The position numbers and the translations under genes were made by a program. A stretch of DNA of 48,679 nucleotides, from positions 1-48,679 of the forward strand of contig BDTD01000035.1 of NCBI GenBank assembly GCA_002897635.1. Direction: 5' to 3'. Below, piece after piece: positions 26,073 through 33,448 of the stretch (positions are counted from its first letter, which is position 1; each line of letters begins with the position of its first letter). The notes beneath the pieces were generated by a model, which ran no database searches, was not told the DNA's origin, and saw only the letters and a list, made by a program, of their open reading frames with translations. Source of the stretch: a bacterium BMS3Abin11. Lineage in GTDB: Bacteria; Pseudomonadota; Gammaproteobacteria; BMS3Bbin11.

Positions 26073-26754
26073 TCAGGTTCTCCATCATTCTAAACAATAT
26101 GTGGTTTACCTCGCTGAATCTTGTTGGATCAGCGAGGATCTCAGCTTCAGACTGGACATAAGTTGAACCATCCAGCTCATCGCTGCAATTTTGCACCAGC
26201 AAAGCAGTAGAATCCCGTGTTGTTTCAATGTGAAATTGCAATCCAATCACCCTGTTATCAAGGATAAACCCCTGATTTTCGCAGGCCTCACTGGCTGCGA
26301 AGTGTCTGGCACCATCTGGTATCTCAAAGGTATCACCATGCCAGTGAAATACGTTCATATTTTGAGGGAAAATATCTTTTAATACATTTGAAAGGTTTTT
26401 TTCGTCTATTGTGATATTGAACCAGCCAATCTCCCTGTATTGATTCTTTTTCACTCGTGCGCCCAGCGCACGGGCAATCAGCTGGGCCCCTAAACAGATA
26501 CCAAGGATATATTTACCCGCTGCGATGGACTGCTGAATGAATCTTCTTTCTTCTTCTAGCCACGGATATTGCTGAACATCCTCCACACCCATAGGCCCGC
26601 CCATAACAACAAGGAAATCAAAATCATCCAGTGCTGGTAACGAATCAGCCTGAAAAAACTTCGTGGTCGTTAACGTATGATTTCCATTATAAATCCAGTC
26701 CTCTATTGCCGCTGGTCCTTCAAAGGGGACGTGCTGAAGTATGTGAAAATGCAT
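26059..26754 (-). CDS. Class I glutamine amidotransferase-like protein
   Basis: A 231-residue stand-alone GATase1. MGGPMGVED sets the oxyanion loop, GICLGAQLIA has the nucleophilic cysteine, FHWHGDTFE and GLQFHIETT supply the histidine and glutamate of the triad. Similar to the GMP-synthase-like amidotransferases of unknown acceptor (YheO/GuaA-like). Its last codons (LTKQA) overlap a sequence block shared with a MITE, so the C-terminus may have been rewritten by an insertion. No partner gene adjoins it. Confidence 0.87.
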   Translation of the reverse strand: MHFHILQHVPFEGPAAIEDWIYNGNHTLTTTKFFQADSLPALDDFDFLVVMGGPMGVEDVQQYPWLEEERRFIQQSIAAGKYILGICLGAQLIARALGARVKKNQYREIGWFNITIDEKNLSNVLKDIFPQNMNVFHWHGDTFEIPDGARHFAASEACENQGFILDNRVIGLQFHIETTRDSTALLVQNCSDELDGSTYVQSEAEILADPTRFSEVNHILFRMMENLTKQA

Positions 26755-26871
26755 AATGCCTTACCTTGTTTATCTGATTTAGAAAACTGGTAAAGTATAG
26801 TAGCAAACTATATTGAAGGCGATAGTTAGCCAACATTATTGCTGGCCACCCTGTTAGCAGAGATCAGCCCG

Positions 26872-27768
26872 ATGCAGAATCTGGACTTTAGCGACTTTAT
26901 TACACTACACCGATTGCCTGAGAAATATATTCAGGATGCACAGCTCTGGTTCTTACCTGTCGCCAACACTATCGCAGAACAGCAAAAAAAAATGGACAGG
27001 GCAATTATAATTGGTATCAATGGGGCGCAGGGATCGGGTAAAAGCACACTGGCTGATCTACTCGCTTTGGTGCTCAGTGATAAATATCATCTAAACGTCG
27101 TTGTCTTATCGATTGATGATTTTTACCTTACCCGGCAACAAAGGGAAACACTGTCCAAAACTGTACACCCCCTTCTAGCTACCCGCGGCGTTCCCGGCAC
27201 GCATGATGTAGGACTTGCCATAAACACGATACGAAGCCTCTGCGCTAAGGGCACTACTTCCATCCCGCGTTTTGACAAATCCATTGATGATCGTTTTCCA
27301 GAGAAAGAATGGGATCAGGCAATTTCAAAACCTGATGTTATTCTATTTGAAGGCTGGTGTCTGGGTGCCGAGCCTCAGTCGGAGGAAGAATTACTGGAAC
27401 CAGTCAATGAACTTGAGAAGAATGAAGACTCAAATAGAAGCTGGCGACTGTATGTAAATCAACAACTGCGTGATAGTTACCCGGAATTATTCAACATGAT
27501 TGATTCCTGGATTATGCTGAAAGCTCCCTCCTTCAACTGTGTTTACCAATGGCGCCTGGAGCAGGAGAATAAACTCAGAGAGTCATTGTCAGGATCAACA
27601 CCCACCACGGACAAACTAATGTGTGAACAGGAGTTAAAGCGCTTTATACAGCACTATCAGCGCATCACCGAACACCTGCTGGAAACCCTGCCTGACAAAG
27701 TGGATTTCCTGTTTGAACTGGATGAACACAGAAAAATCATTAAAACCAGACGAATGACTAAGGACTAA
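26872..27768 (+). CDS. P-loop kinase, YggC / D-glycerate 3-kinase family
   Basis: A 298-residue kinase. GINGAQGSGKSTLADLLA is the P-loop (about residues 48-65), VLSIDDFYL with the catalytic aspartates, TRGVPGTHD is the family signature, and ILFEGWCLGAEP the Walker B/lid region. Related to E. coli YggC, yeast Tda10 and plant glycerate kinase; which substrate it takes is not clear. Two starts are possible: TTG 26839 or ATG 26872; the ATG is preferred, since conserved sequence starts after it. It precedes mtaD on the same strand by 141 bases. Confidence 0.85.
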   Translation: MQNLDFSDFITLHRLPEKYIQDAQLWFLPVANTIAEQQKKMDRAIIIGINGAQGSGKSTLADLLALVLSDKYHLNVVVLSIDDFYLTRQQRETLSKTVHPLLATRGVPGTHDVGLAINTIRSLCAKGTTSIPRFDKSIDDRFPEKEWDQAISKPDVILFEGWCLGAEPQSEEELLEPVNELEKNEDSNRSWRLYVNQQLRDSYPELFNMIDSWIMLKAPSFNCVYQWRLEQENKLRESLSGSTPTTDKLMCEQELKRFIQHYQRITEHLLETLPDKVDFLFELDEHRKIIKTRRMTKD

Positions 27769-27808
27769 GGATCAAAGAGTAATCATTTCCATCTTTCGTC
27801 CTTCGTCC

Positions 27809-27850
27809 TGAATCTTGAATCTTGAATCTTGAAACTTGAGACATGAGACT
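27809..27850 (+). repeat. Degenerate heptanucleotide tandem repeat
   Basis: Three perfect TGAATCT units followed by TGAAACT, TGAGACA and TGAGACT, in the gap between the kinase and mtaD, 60 bases upstream of the mtaD start. Confidence 0.8.
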
Positions 27851-27909
27851 CCTTGCTTGCCAGCCCCATCACAGGTAATCTCAGCCATCCCTCAATCAGG
27901 CTGTAAAAA

Positions 27910-29226
27910 ATGGATACCGTTGATCTCATTCTCTCTCCAAAATGGCTGATTCCTGTCGTGCCCAAAGAGGTCTGCCTCGAATATCACAGCATAGTCATCA
28001 ACCAGAGTCGCATTATCGACATCCTGCCAACGGATGCTATTAGTAGCCGTTATCAGGCGACAAAGTACATCAAGCTAGATAAACATACCCTGATTCCAGG
28101 CCTGATCAATGCACATACCCATGCAGCAATGAGCTTGATGCGTGGCCTGGCAGACGACAAGGCACTGATGGACTGGCTTAACAATTATATCTGGCCGACT
28201 GAAGAAAAGTGGGTCGATGAAAAATTTATCGAGGATGGAGTCGAACTGGCAATAGCTGAAATGCTATTAAGTGGCACGACCTGTTTTAATGATATGTATT
28301 TCTTTCCGGATATCATGGCTCGCACTGCTGATCGACTTGGTATGCGTGCAGTGACGGGTCTTATCGTACTGGATTTCCCGACACAATGGGCAACGAATGC
28401 CGATGAATACCTGGACAAGGGGTTGGCTCTGTTTGATGAACTACGCCATGTCGAGCTGGTCACCGCCGCACTGGCTCCACACGCCCCGTTTACCGTATCG
28501 GATAAACCATTAGAAAAAGTACGCATGCTGTCGGACGAACTTGATCTGCCGGTGCATATTCATCTGCATGAAACAGCTCATGAAATAGAACATTCACAGA
28601 AGAACTATGGCAAACGGCCAATTGCACGCCTGGATGAGCTCAACCTGCTCGGGCCAAACCTGCTGGGTGTACATCTGACACATTTGTTAGATGAAGAAAT
28701 TGACCTGCTCGCGGAACATGGAATAAACGCCGTACATTGCCCACAATCAAATATGAAGCTCGCCAGTGGCTTTTGTCAGCTGTCAAAACTACTGGAAAAA
28801 GGAATTAATGTCGGCCTGGGTACCGACGGTGCTGCCAGCAATAATGATCTTGATATGATGGAAGAAATGCGCTGTGCCGCATTGCTGGCCAAAGCCGTGT
28901 CTAACAACCCAGAAAGCCTGCCTGCCCATCAGGCACTGGAGCTTGCCACATTGGGTGGAGCCAAAGGATTGGGGCTGGCAGATGTCACCGGTTCACTGGA
29001 GGTCGGCAAATGGGCTGACATGACGGCGATTGATCTCTCCCACCCTGCTTGCCAACCGGTCTATGACCCGATTTCACAGGTTGTCTATACTGCTAGCAGG
29101 CAACAGGTGTCCGACGTCTGGGTAGCAGGAAATCAATTGGTAGAAGACCACGAATTGACACAAATTGACCAGCATGACTGCCTGCGACGCGCCCGGGGAT
29201 GGCAGCAGAAAATCAGCTCACACTAA
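27910..29226 (+). CDS. mtaD: 5-methylthioadenosine / S-adenosylhomocysteine deaminase
   Basis: A 438-residue amidohydrolase of the TRZ/ATZ group. Metal ligands are visible in GLINAHTHAAMSLMRG, HIHLHETAHE, and GLGTDGAASNNDLDMMEE. The close match to the Pseudomonas enzyme next to ubiG supports a deaminase on methylthioadenosine (and perhaps S-adenosylhomocysteine). It would feed methylthioinosine into salvage, in line with mtnA elsewhere in the window. Followed by ubiG in the conserved mtaD-ubiG-mupP order. Weak ribosome site. Confidence 0.9.
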   Translation: MDTVDLILSPKWLIPVVPKEVCLEYHSIVINQSRIIDILPTDAISSRYQATKYIKLDKHTLIPGLINAHTHAAMSLMRGLADDKALMDWLNNYIWPTEEKWVDEKFIEDGVELAIAEMLLSGTTCFNDMYFFPDIMARTADRLGMRAVTGLIVLDFPTQWATNADEYLDKGLALFDELRHVELVTAALAPHAPFTVSDKPLEKVRMLSDELDLPVHIHLHETAHEIEHSQKNYGKRPIARLDELNLLGPNLLGVHLTHLLDEEIDLLAEHGINAVHCPQSNMKLASGFCQLSKLLEKGINVGLGTDGAASNNDLDMMEEMRCAALLAKAVSNNPESLPAHQALELATLGGAKGLGLADVTGSLEVGKWADMTAIDLSHPACQPVYDPISQVVYTASRQQVSDVWVAGNQLVEDHELTQIDQHDCLRRARGWQQKISSH

Positions 29227-29332
29227 CCCGAACCTTGTTTAGGGATAGTAATAGTTCAATAGCTGCATTCCTGTTATTATCACAAGCGAGAACAACCCGT
29301 TCCAACAGGCAGAACCATGACCACAGACACAC

Positions 29333-29601
29333 TTACTAAGCCGAACCATGATTAGGCGACACTCAGAGGATCCAAAATGATTCAGATTAAGACACGACTC
29401 GCAGATAATGGTTGTTCCCTTATCAAGAGTCGTAACGCAGAGCTGGATCATTTTGGATCCTCCCTACGGGCTTCTCTGTGCCATTTCACGGACTTCGTTA
29501 TCGAAACTTACTGTAGAATGGCTACAGTGGCGTTCCGATGCCTTGCCGTGAACAAGGCACAGAGAAGCTGAGTGTCGCCTAATCATGGCTCGGCTTAGTA
29601 A
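29333..29601. mobile_element. Multi-hairpin inverted-repeat element inserted at the ubiG start
   Basis: Terminal inverted repeats of 34 bases (29333-29366 and 29568-29601) with one mismatch. Inside lie two long hairpins: A with 15-base arms (29367-29381 / 29447-29461), inner arms ACGACTC/GAGTCGT and GATAA/TTATC; B with 13-base arms (29470-29482 / 29556-29568), TTCACGG/CCGTGAA and CTGTAG/CTACAG. A single strand would fold as a cloverleaf. No gene inside. It separates an apparent old ubiG start (ATG at 29316, closed after 12 codons by TAG within the left repeat) from the rest of ubiG, and the right repeat supplies ATG 29585. Confidence 0.85.
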
Positions 29602-30286
29602 CGTTGACCCGGCCGAAGTTGGCAAATTTGACCAGCTAGCCAGTCGCTGGTGGGATCCAGAAAGCGAATTCAGGCCCCTGCATGAAATCAATCCACTGCG
29701 TCTGGAATGGATTAATAAACTGGTACCACTGGCAGGGAAAAAGGTCATCGATATTGGCTGTGGTGGTGGTATTTTGTCGGAAAGCATGGCTGCTCTGGGT
29801 GCTGATGTTACGGGGATAGACATGGCTCCTACCCCCTTACAGGTAGCCAAACTGCACCTGAAAGAAACAGGCCTGCAGGTGGATTACCAACAGATCACCG
29901 CAGAACACATGGCAGAAGAACATGCCAGCGAATTTGATGTCGTTACCTGCATGGAAATGCTTGAGCATGTACCGGATCCTGCTTCGGTGGTTAAAGCCTG
30001 CGCGCAACTTGTCAAACCCGGCGGCATGGTTTTTCTTTCCACCATCAACCGCAATCCTAAATCATTCGCCATGGCCATCGTCGGAGCCGAATATATCCTC
30101 AAGCTGCTGCCCAAAGGCACCCACGAGTATGCCAAATTCATTCGTCCTTCTGAGCTGGCAAGCTGGTGTCGTTCCGCAGGCCTTGAGACTGGCGATATGA
30201 CGGGCATACATTACAATCCACTTACCCAGCGATACACCCTGGGTCCTGGCGTGGATGTGAATTACCTGCTTAGCTGTCAGGGGTGA
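29585..30286 (+). CDS. ubiG: Ubiquinone biosynthesis O-methyltransferase
   Basis: A 233-residue class I SAM methyltransferase for both O-methylations of ubiquinone. [19 protein letters not shown] is the UbiG N-terminal signature, [13 protein letters not shown] the SAM-binding loop, and LYLL-type core ([10 protein letters not shown]) follows. Compared with E. coli (240 residues) only the variable N-terminus is changed. The first five codons (MARLS) come from the right arm of an inserted hairpin element, and no clear Shine-Dalgarno precedes this ATG. The older start at 29316 is out of use because a stop follows. Whether expression is lowered is an open question. Confidence 0.92.
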   Translation: MARLSNVDPAEVGKFDQLASRWWDPESEFRPLHEINPLRLEWINKLVPLAGKKVIDIGCGGGILSESMAALGADVTGIDMAPTPLQVAKLHLKETGLQVDYQQITAEHMAEEHASEFDVVTCMEMLEHVPDPASVVKACAQLVKPGGMVFLSTINRNPKSFAMAIVGAEYILKLLPKGTHEYAKFIRPSELASWCRSAGLETGDMTGIHYNPLTQRYTLGPGVDVNYLLSCQG

Positions 30287-30320
30287 ATTTTTTATCTAAC
30301 CATCAACACACTGGAACCTC

Positions 30321-30341
30321 TAGGTTCGAATTTATTCGAAC
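30321..30341. repeat. REP-like palindrome
   Basis: TAG-GTTCGAA-TTTA-TTCGAAC in the ubiG-mupP gap. Confidence 0.65.
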
Positions 30342-30383
30342 ACAGAGTTCAATTTAAATTTCATAGATCTCGCTTAAGCCCGT

Positions 30384-30405
30384 GTGCGAATGAATTCGCA
30401 CCTAC
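30384..30405. repeat. REP-like palindrome
   Basis: GTGCGAATGAATTCGCAC followed by CTAC, i.e. the reverse of a GTAGGTGCGAATTC repeat; the same sequence occurs at 42411-42433. Confidence 0.8.
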
Positions 30406-30438
30406 ATTCCATCTTTCAAGCAGACTATAATTCAGCTC

Positions 30439-31122
30439 ATGGCGACTAGATCTAACTTAAAAACTATACTGTTCGACCTTGATGGCACACTGGTTGATAC
30501 AGCGCCGGATTTATCTGAAACTCTGAATAGACTACTCATCAGACATCAGCTGCCACCACGTAGCTTTGAGAGCATTCGCCCCTATGTCTCACATGGCTCT
30601 AACGGCATGCTGGGATTTGCCTTTGGTGTGACTGAAGGAGATACTGAATACGTAGATTTACGCAAAGAGTTTCTGGATATATATGAAAATCATCTTTGTC
30701 ACCAGTCTCAATTATTTAACGGCATGGATGAGGTGCTGGATTTTATAGAAGCCAGTAAGCTGTCATGGGGGGTAGTAACCAATAAACCGGACTTTCTGAC
30801 CCGACCATTGATGCAGGAACTGTCTCTTGAAAAACGCTGTGCCTGCATAGTCAGTGGTGACACCCTGTCACAACGCAAGCCCGAACCAGCTCCTATGTTG
30901 CATGCAGCAAAACTCGCTGGCAGCCGGGTGGACGAATGTGTTTATGTTGGTGATGCCAAACGTGACATAGAGGCAGGAAATCGTGCTGGTATGCATACAC
31001 TCATCGCGCTTTATGGTTATATTGAAAAAAATGACAGGCCTGATCATTGGCAGGCTGACGGCAGCATCAGTAAACCCGCTGAGCTAATCGACTGGATACA
31101 GGACTTGTCAAGCTATGCCTGA
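30439..31122 (+). CDS. mupP: HAD phosphatase, MupP / phosphoglycolate phosphatase type
   Basis: A 227-residue HAD hydrolase. Motif I is LFDLDGTLVDTAPDL, motif II lies in VVTNKP, motif III/IV in RKPEPAPMLHAA and YVGDAKRDIEAG. In Pseudomonas the gene at this place (mtaD-ubiG-mupP-yciK) is MupP, the N-acetylmuramic acid 6-phosphate phosphatase of the cell-wall recycling route; the neighbourhood is the main reason for that name over gph. It overlaps rmuC by 8 bases. No strong ribosome site. Confidence 0.85.
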   Translation: MATRSNLKTILFDLDGTLVDTAPDLSETLNRLLIRHQLPPRSFESIRPYVSHGSNGMLGFAFGVTEGDTEYVDLRKEFLDIYENHLCHQSQLFNGMDEVLDFIEASKLSWGVVTNKPDFLTRPLMQELSLEKRCACIVSGDTLSQRKPEPAPMLHAAKLAGSRVDECVYVGDAKRDIEAGNRAGMHTLIALYGYIEKNDRPDHWQADGSISKPAELIDWIQDLSSYA

Positions 31123-32398
31123 TCCTGTCATCACAATCGAGCTTTCCGGACAGGTTATCAACTTCTCTAAAGAGGCACTGACACTTGCCGGTATTTCAGC
31201 CCTGCTCGGTGGCCTGCTGGGCTGGCTACTCACTTTGCTCTATCAGCAAAAACATATAACGCAGATACAAACCCGCTTACGTATGGAACATGCTGCCACC
31301 CAGCGTGCACTAGAGGACACGGAGCAGCGCTTCGCCAACCTGTCTACGGATGCCCTGCAAAAAAACCATCAGGCCTTCATTAACCTGGCAATGGAAAACC
31401 TGGGTAAGTTCCAGCGTGGTGCAGAAGCCAGCCTGCAGCAGCGTGAACAGTCTATGAAGAACATGGTTAAACCGATACACGAAGCACTGGAAAAATCAGA
31501 ACGTCAGGTGCAGCTAATGGAAAAAGCCCGTCACGAAGCTTATGGTGCTTTAACCCAGCAAATTGAGTCGCTGGTCGAAACCCAGAAACATCTACAGGGT
31601 GAAACACGTAATCTGGTGCAGGCCTTACGGCGCCCGGAAGTACGCGGACAGTGGGGTGAAATCACCCTTAAAAGACTGGTCGAACTGGCCGGCATGGTTG
31701 AACATTGTGATTTCTTCGAGCAGGAACATACCCCCACAGGTGAAGCTGCAATTCGACCCGACATGATCGTACGCATGCCGGGCAACCGCGAGGTTGTGGT
31801 CGATGTCAAAACACCCCTTGATGCCTACCTCAGCGCAGTAGAAGCTACAAATGAAAAACAAAGGTCTGAATTTCTGCACCGTCACATGCTGAATGTACGG
31901 GAACGCGTCAGAGAACTTTCTGCCAAAGCCTATTGGGGGCAGTTCAGCAATGCACCCGATTTTGTCATTCTGTTCATCCCGGGTGATCAGTTTCTGACCG
32001 CCGCACTGGATCAGGATCCCGGCCTGCTGGAATCTGCCATGAGTAAGAAAGTCATCCTTTCGACCCCAACCAGTTTAATGGCATTGTTGCGCGCAATAGC
32101 TTATGGCTGGCGTCAGGAACTACTGACTGAGAATGCTGAAAAGATAAGAGGATTAGGTGAAGAAATGTATCATCGACTGGCAGTCTTCAGCGAACACCTG
32201 GCTAAAGTTGGCCGCAGCCTCGACAGCAGCGTCACTCACTACAATAAAGCCGTTGGATCATTCCAGAGCAAACTAATCCCCGGTGCGGTAAAATTCACCG
32301 AAATGGGAATCAAACCCCGAAAAGAAATAGAAACCCCCGAACAAACAGAAAAAAGCGCGAGGCAGGTTGAACAGACAACTTCAAAAGATGAAGACTAG
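31115..32398 (+). CDS. rmuC: DNA recombination protein RmuC
   Basis: A 427-residue RmuC-family protein. One N-terminal membrane segment (about residues 23-42), a coiled-coil region to about 150, then a restriction-endonuclease-like core: RRPEVRGQWGE, PDMIVRMPGNREVVVDVKTPLDAYL, and FIPGDQFLTAA. In E. coli it limits inversions at short repeats. Coupled to mupP by an 8-base overlap. The C-terminal 30 residues are charged and variable. Confidence 0.93.
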   Translation: MPDPVITIELSGQVINFSKEALTLAGISALLGGLLGWLLTLLYQQKHITQIQTRLRMEHAATQRALEDTEQRFANLSTDALQKNHQAFINLAMENLGKFQRGAEASLQQREQSMKNMVKPIHEALEKSERQVQLMEKARHEAYGALTQQIESLVETQKHLQGETRNLVQALRRPEVRGQWGEITLKRLVELAGMVEHCDFFEQEHTPTGEAAIRPDMIVRMPGNREVVVDVKTPLDAYLSAVEATNEKQRSEFLHRHMLNVRERVRELSAKAYWGQFSNAPDFVILFIPGDQFLTAALDQDPGLLESAMSKKVILSTPTSLMALLRAIAYGWRQELLTENAEKIRGLGEEMYHRLAVFSEHLAKVGRSLDSSVTHYNKAVGSFQSKLIPGAVKFTEMGIKPRKEIETPEQTEKSARQVEQTTSKDED

Positions 32399-32403
32399 CT
32401 ACT

Positions 32404-32556
32404 TTTAACCGCAGGATGCAGAGGTACGCAAAGAAACATATATTTTCCCTTAGGATGTGTGCACTTTCCGTACTGATACTTATAGCTCATATTAATATAC
32501 AGGCGATACAGAACATTTTTTAACCTTTGCGTTCCTCTTCGTCCTCTGCGGTTAAA
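32404..32556. repeat. MITE-like inverted repeat element
   Basis: Imperfect inverted ends: TTTTAACCGCAGGATGCAGAGG on the left (shown shortened: TTTAACCGCAGGATGC) against CGTCCTCTGCGGTTAAA on the right. No gene within. It fills the rmuC-yciK gap and is related in its core (GCAGAGG..ACGCAAAG) to the repeat at 2192-2295. Confidence 0.7.
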
Positions 32557-32564
32557 TAGATTTT

Positions 32565-32592
32565 AACTGAAAACTGAAAACTGAAAACTGAA
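32565..32592 (+). repeat. Heptanucleotide tandem repeat at the yciK ribosome site
   Basis: Four perfect copies of AACTGAA ending three bases before the yciK ATG, at the position where a Shine-Dalgarno sequence would lie; none is visible. Confidence 0.95.
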
Positions 32593-32595
32593 AAC

Positions 32596-33357
32596 ATGAA
32601 CATCACTGACTACAACGTAAACGACTCTTCAATCAACTCCGACAAACTGAAAGGCCATGTCTATCTAATCACCGGCGCTGCGGGCGCTGTCGGGGAAGCT
32701 GTGGCTCTCGCTCTGGGTACCGTAGATGCAACGACAATCCTTGTCGATCGCGACAGTAAAGGACTGGATACAACTTATGATCAAATAACCGATGCCGGTG
32801 GTGCAGAACCCATAAAACTTGAACTGGATCTTGCATCTGCCGGCATGCCACAATATGAAGAAATGGCCGAGCTGATTAAAACAGAATTTGGTCGGCTGGA
32901 CGGTATCATTCACTGCGCTGTGGAACCCGGTACGTTGACACCTTTGTTACTCTATCCGATGGAGCTGCTAAGCAAATCATTGCTAGTAAATCTCAGCGCC
33001 CCTTACATGCTGACACGATGCTGCATGGATTTACTGCGTGAGGCTGATGATGCTGCTGTCATCTTCACCAGTTCAGATGTTGCCCGACAGGGTAAAGCCT
33101 ATTGGGGCGGCTATAGTATTGCAGGGTACGCACTGGAAGGACTTGTACAAATATGGGCTGATGAGCTGGAAACCAACACTTCTGTTCGTATGAATACTCT
33201 AGATACCGGGCCTGTCAGGTCTATGCTACGTGCACGCATTTTTCCTGGCGAGGATCCATCTACGGTTCCGGCAGCTGAAAGTATAGTACCGGCGTATCTT
33301 TATCTGCTTAGCAGTGATGTGCGTGGGATTGCGCTACGAGTTACGAGAGATCATTAG
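32596..33357 (+). CDS. yciK: YciK-type short-chain dehydrogenase
   Basis: A 253-residue SDR oxidoreductase. TGAAGAVGEAVALALG is the nucleotide-binding loop, and YSIAGYALE gives the catalytic tyrosine but with AGYAL where many SDRs have SKAAL. The usual lysine of YxxxK is missing in this segment (YSIAG), so activity is doubtful. Context (mupP, then yciK) matches Pseudomonas. Function in E. coli is unknown. Preceded by a 7-base tandem repeat in place of a ribosome site. Confidence 0.85.
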   Translation: MNITDYNVNDSSINSDKLKGHVYLITGAAGAVGEAVALALGTVDATTILVDRDSKGLDTTYDQITDAGGAEPIKLELDLASAGMPQYEEMAELIKTEFGRLDGIIHCAVEPGTLTPLLLYPMELLSKSLLVNLSAPYMLTRCCMDLLREADDAAVIFTSSDVARQGKAYWGGYSIAGYALEGLVQIWADELETNTSVRMNTLDTGPVRSMLRARIFPGEDPSTVPAAESIVPAYLYLLSSDVRGIALRVTRDH

Positions 33358-33448
33358 CTTAATTTTCGCCCTTCATGTGCGAAACTACCAGGCTTGTGCC
33401 AGCACAAAATGAAAAAGGCAACAACAGGAAAGAAAAAATGCAGCTTTT

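Noticed and set aside
27783-27965. Minus-strand open frame before mtaD
   Set aside because: It is composed of the heptamer array and overlaps the mtaD start; no ribosome site.
29239-29850. Several open frames across the hairpin element at ubiG
   Set aside because: They are by-products of the palindromes and overlap ubiG antisense; no family resemblance.
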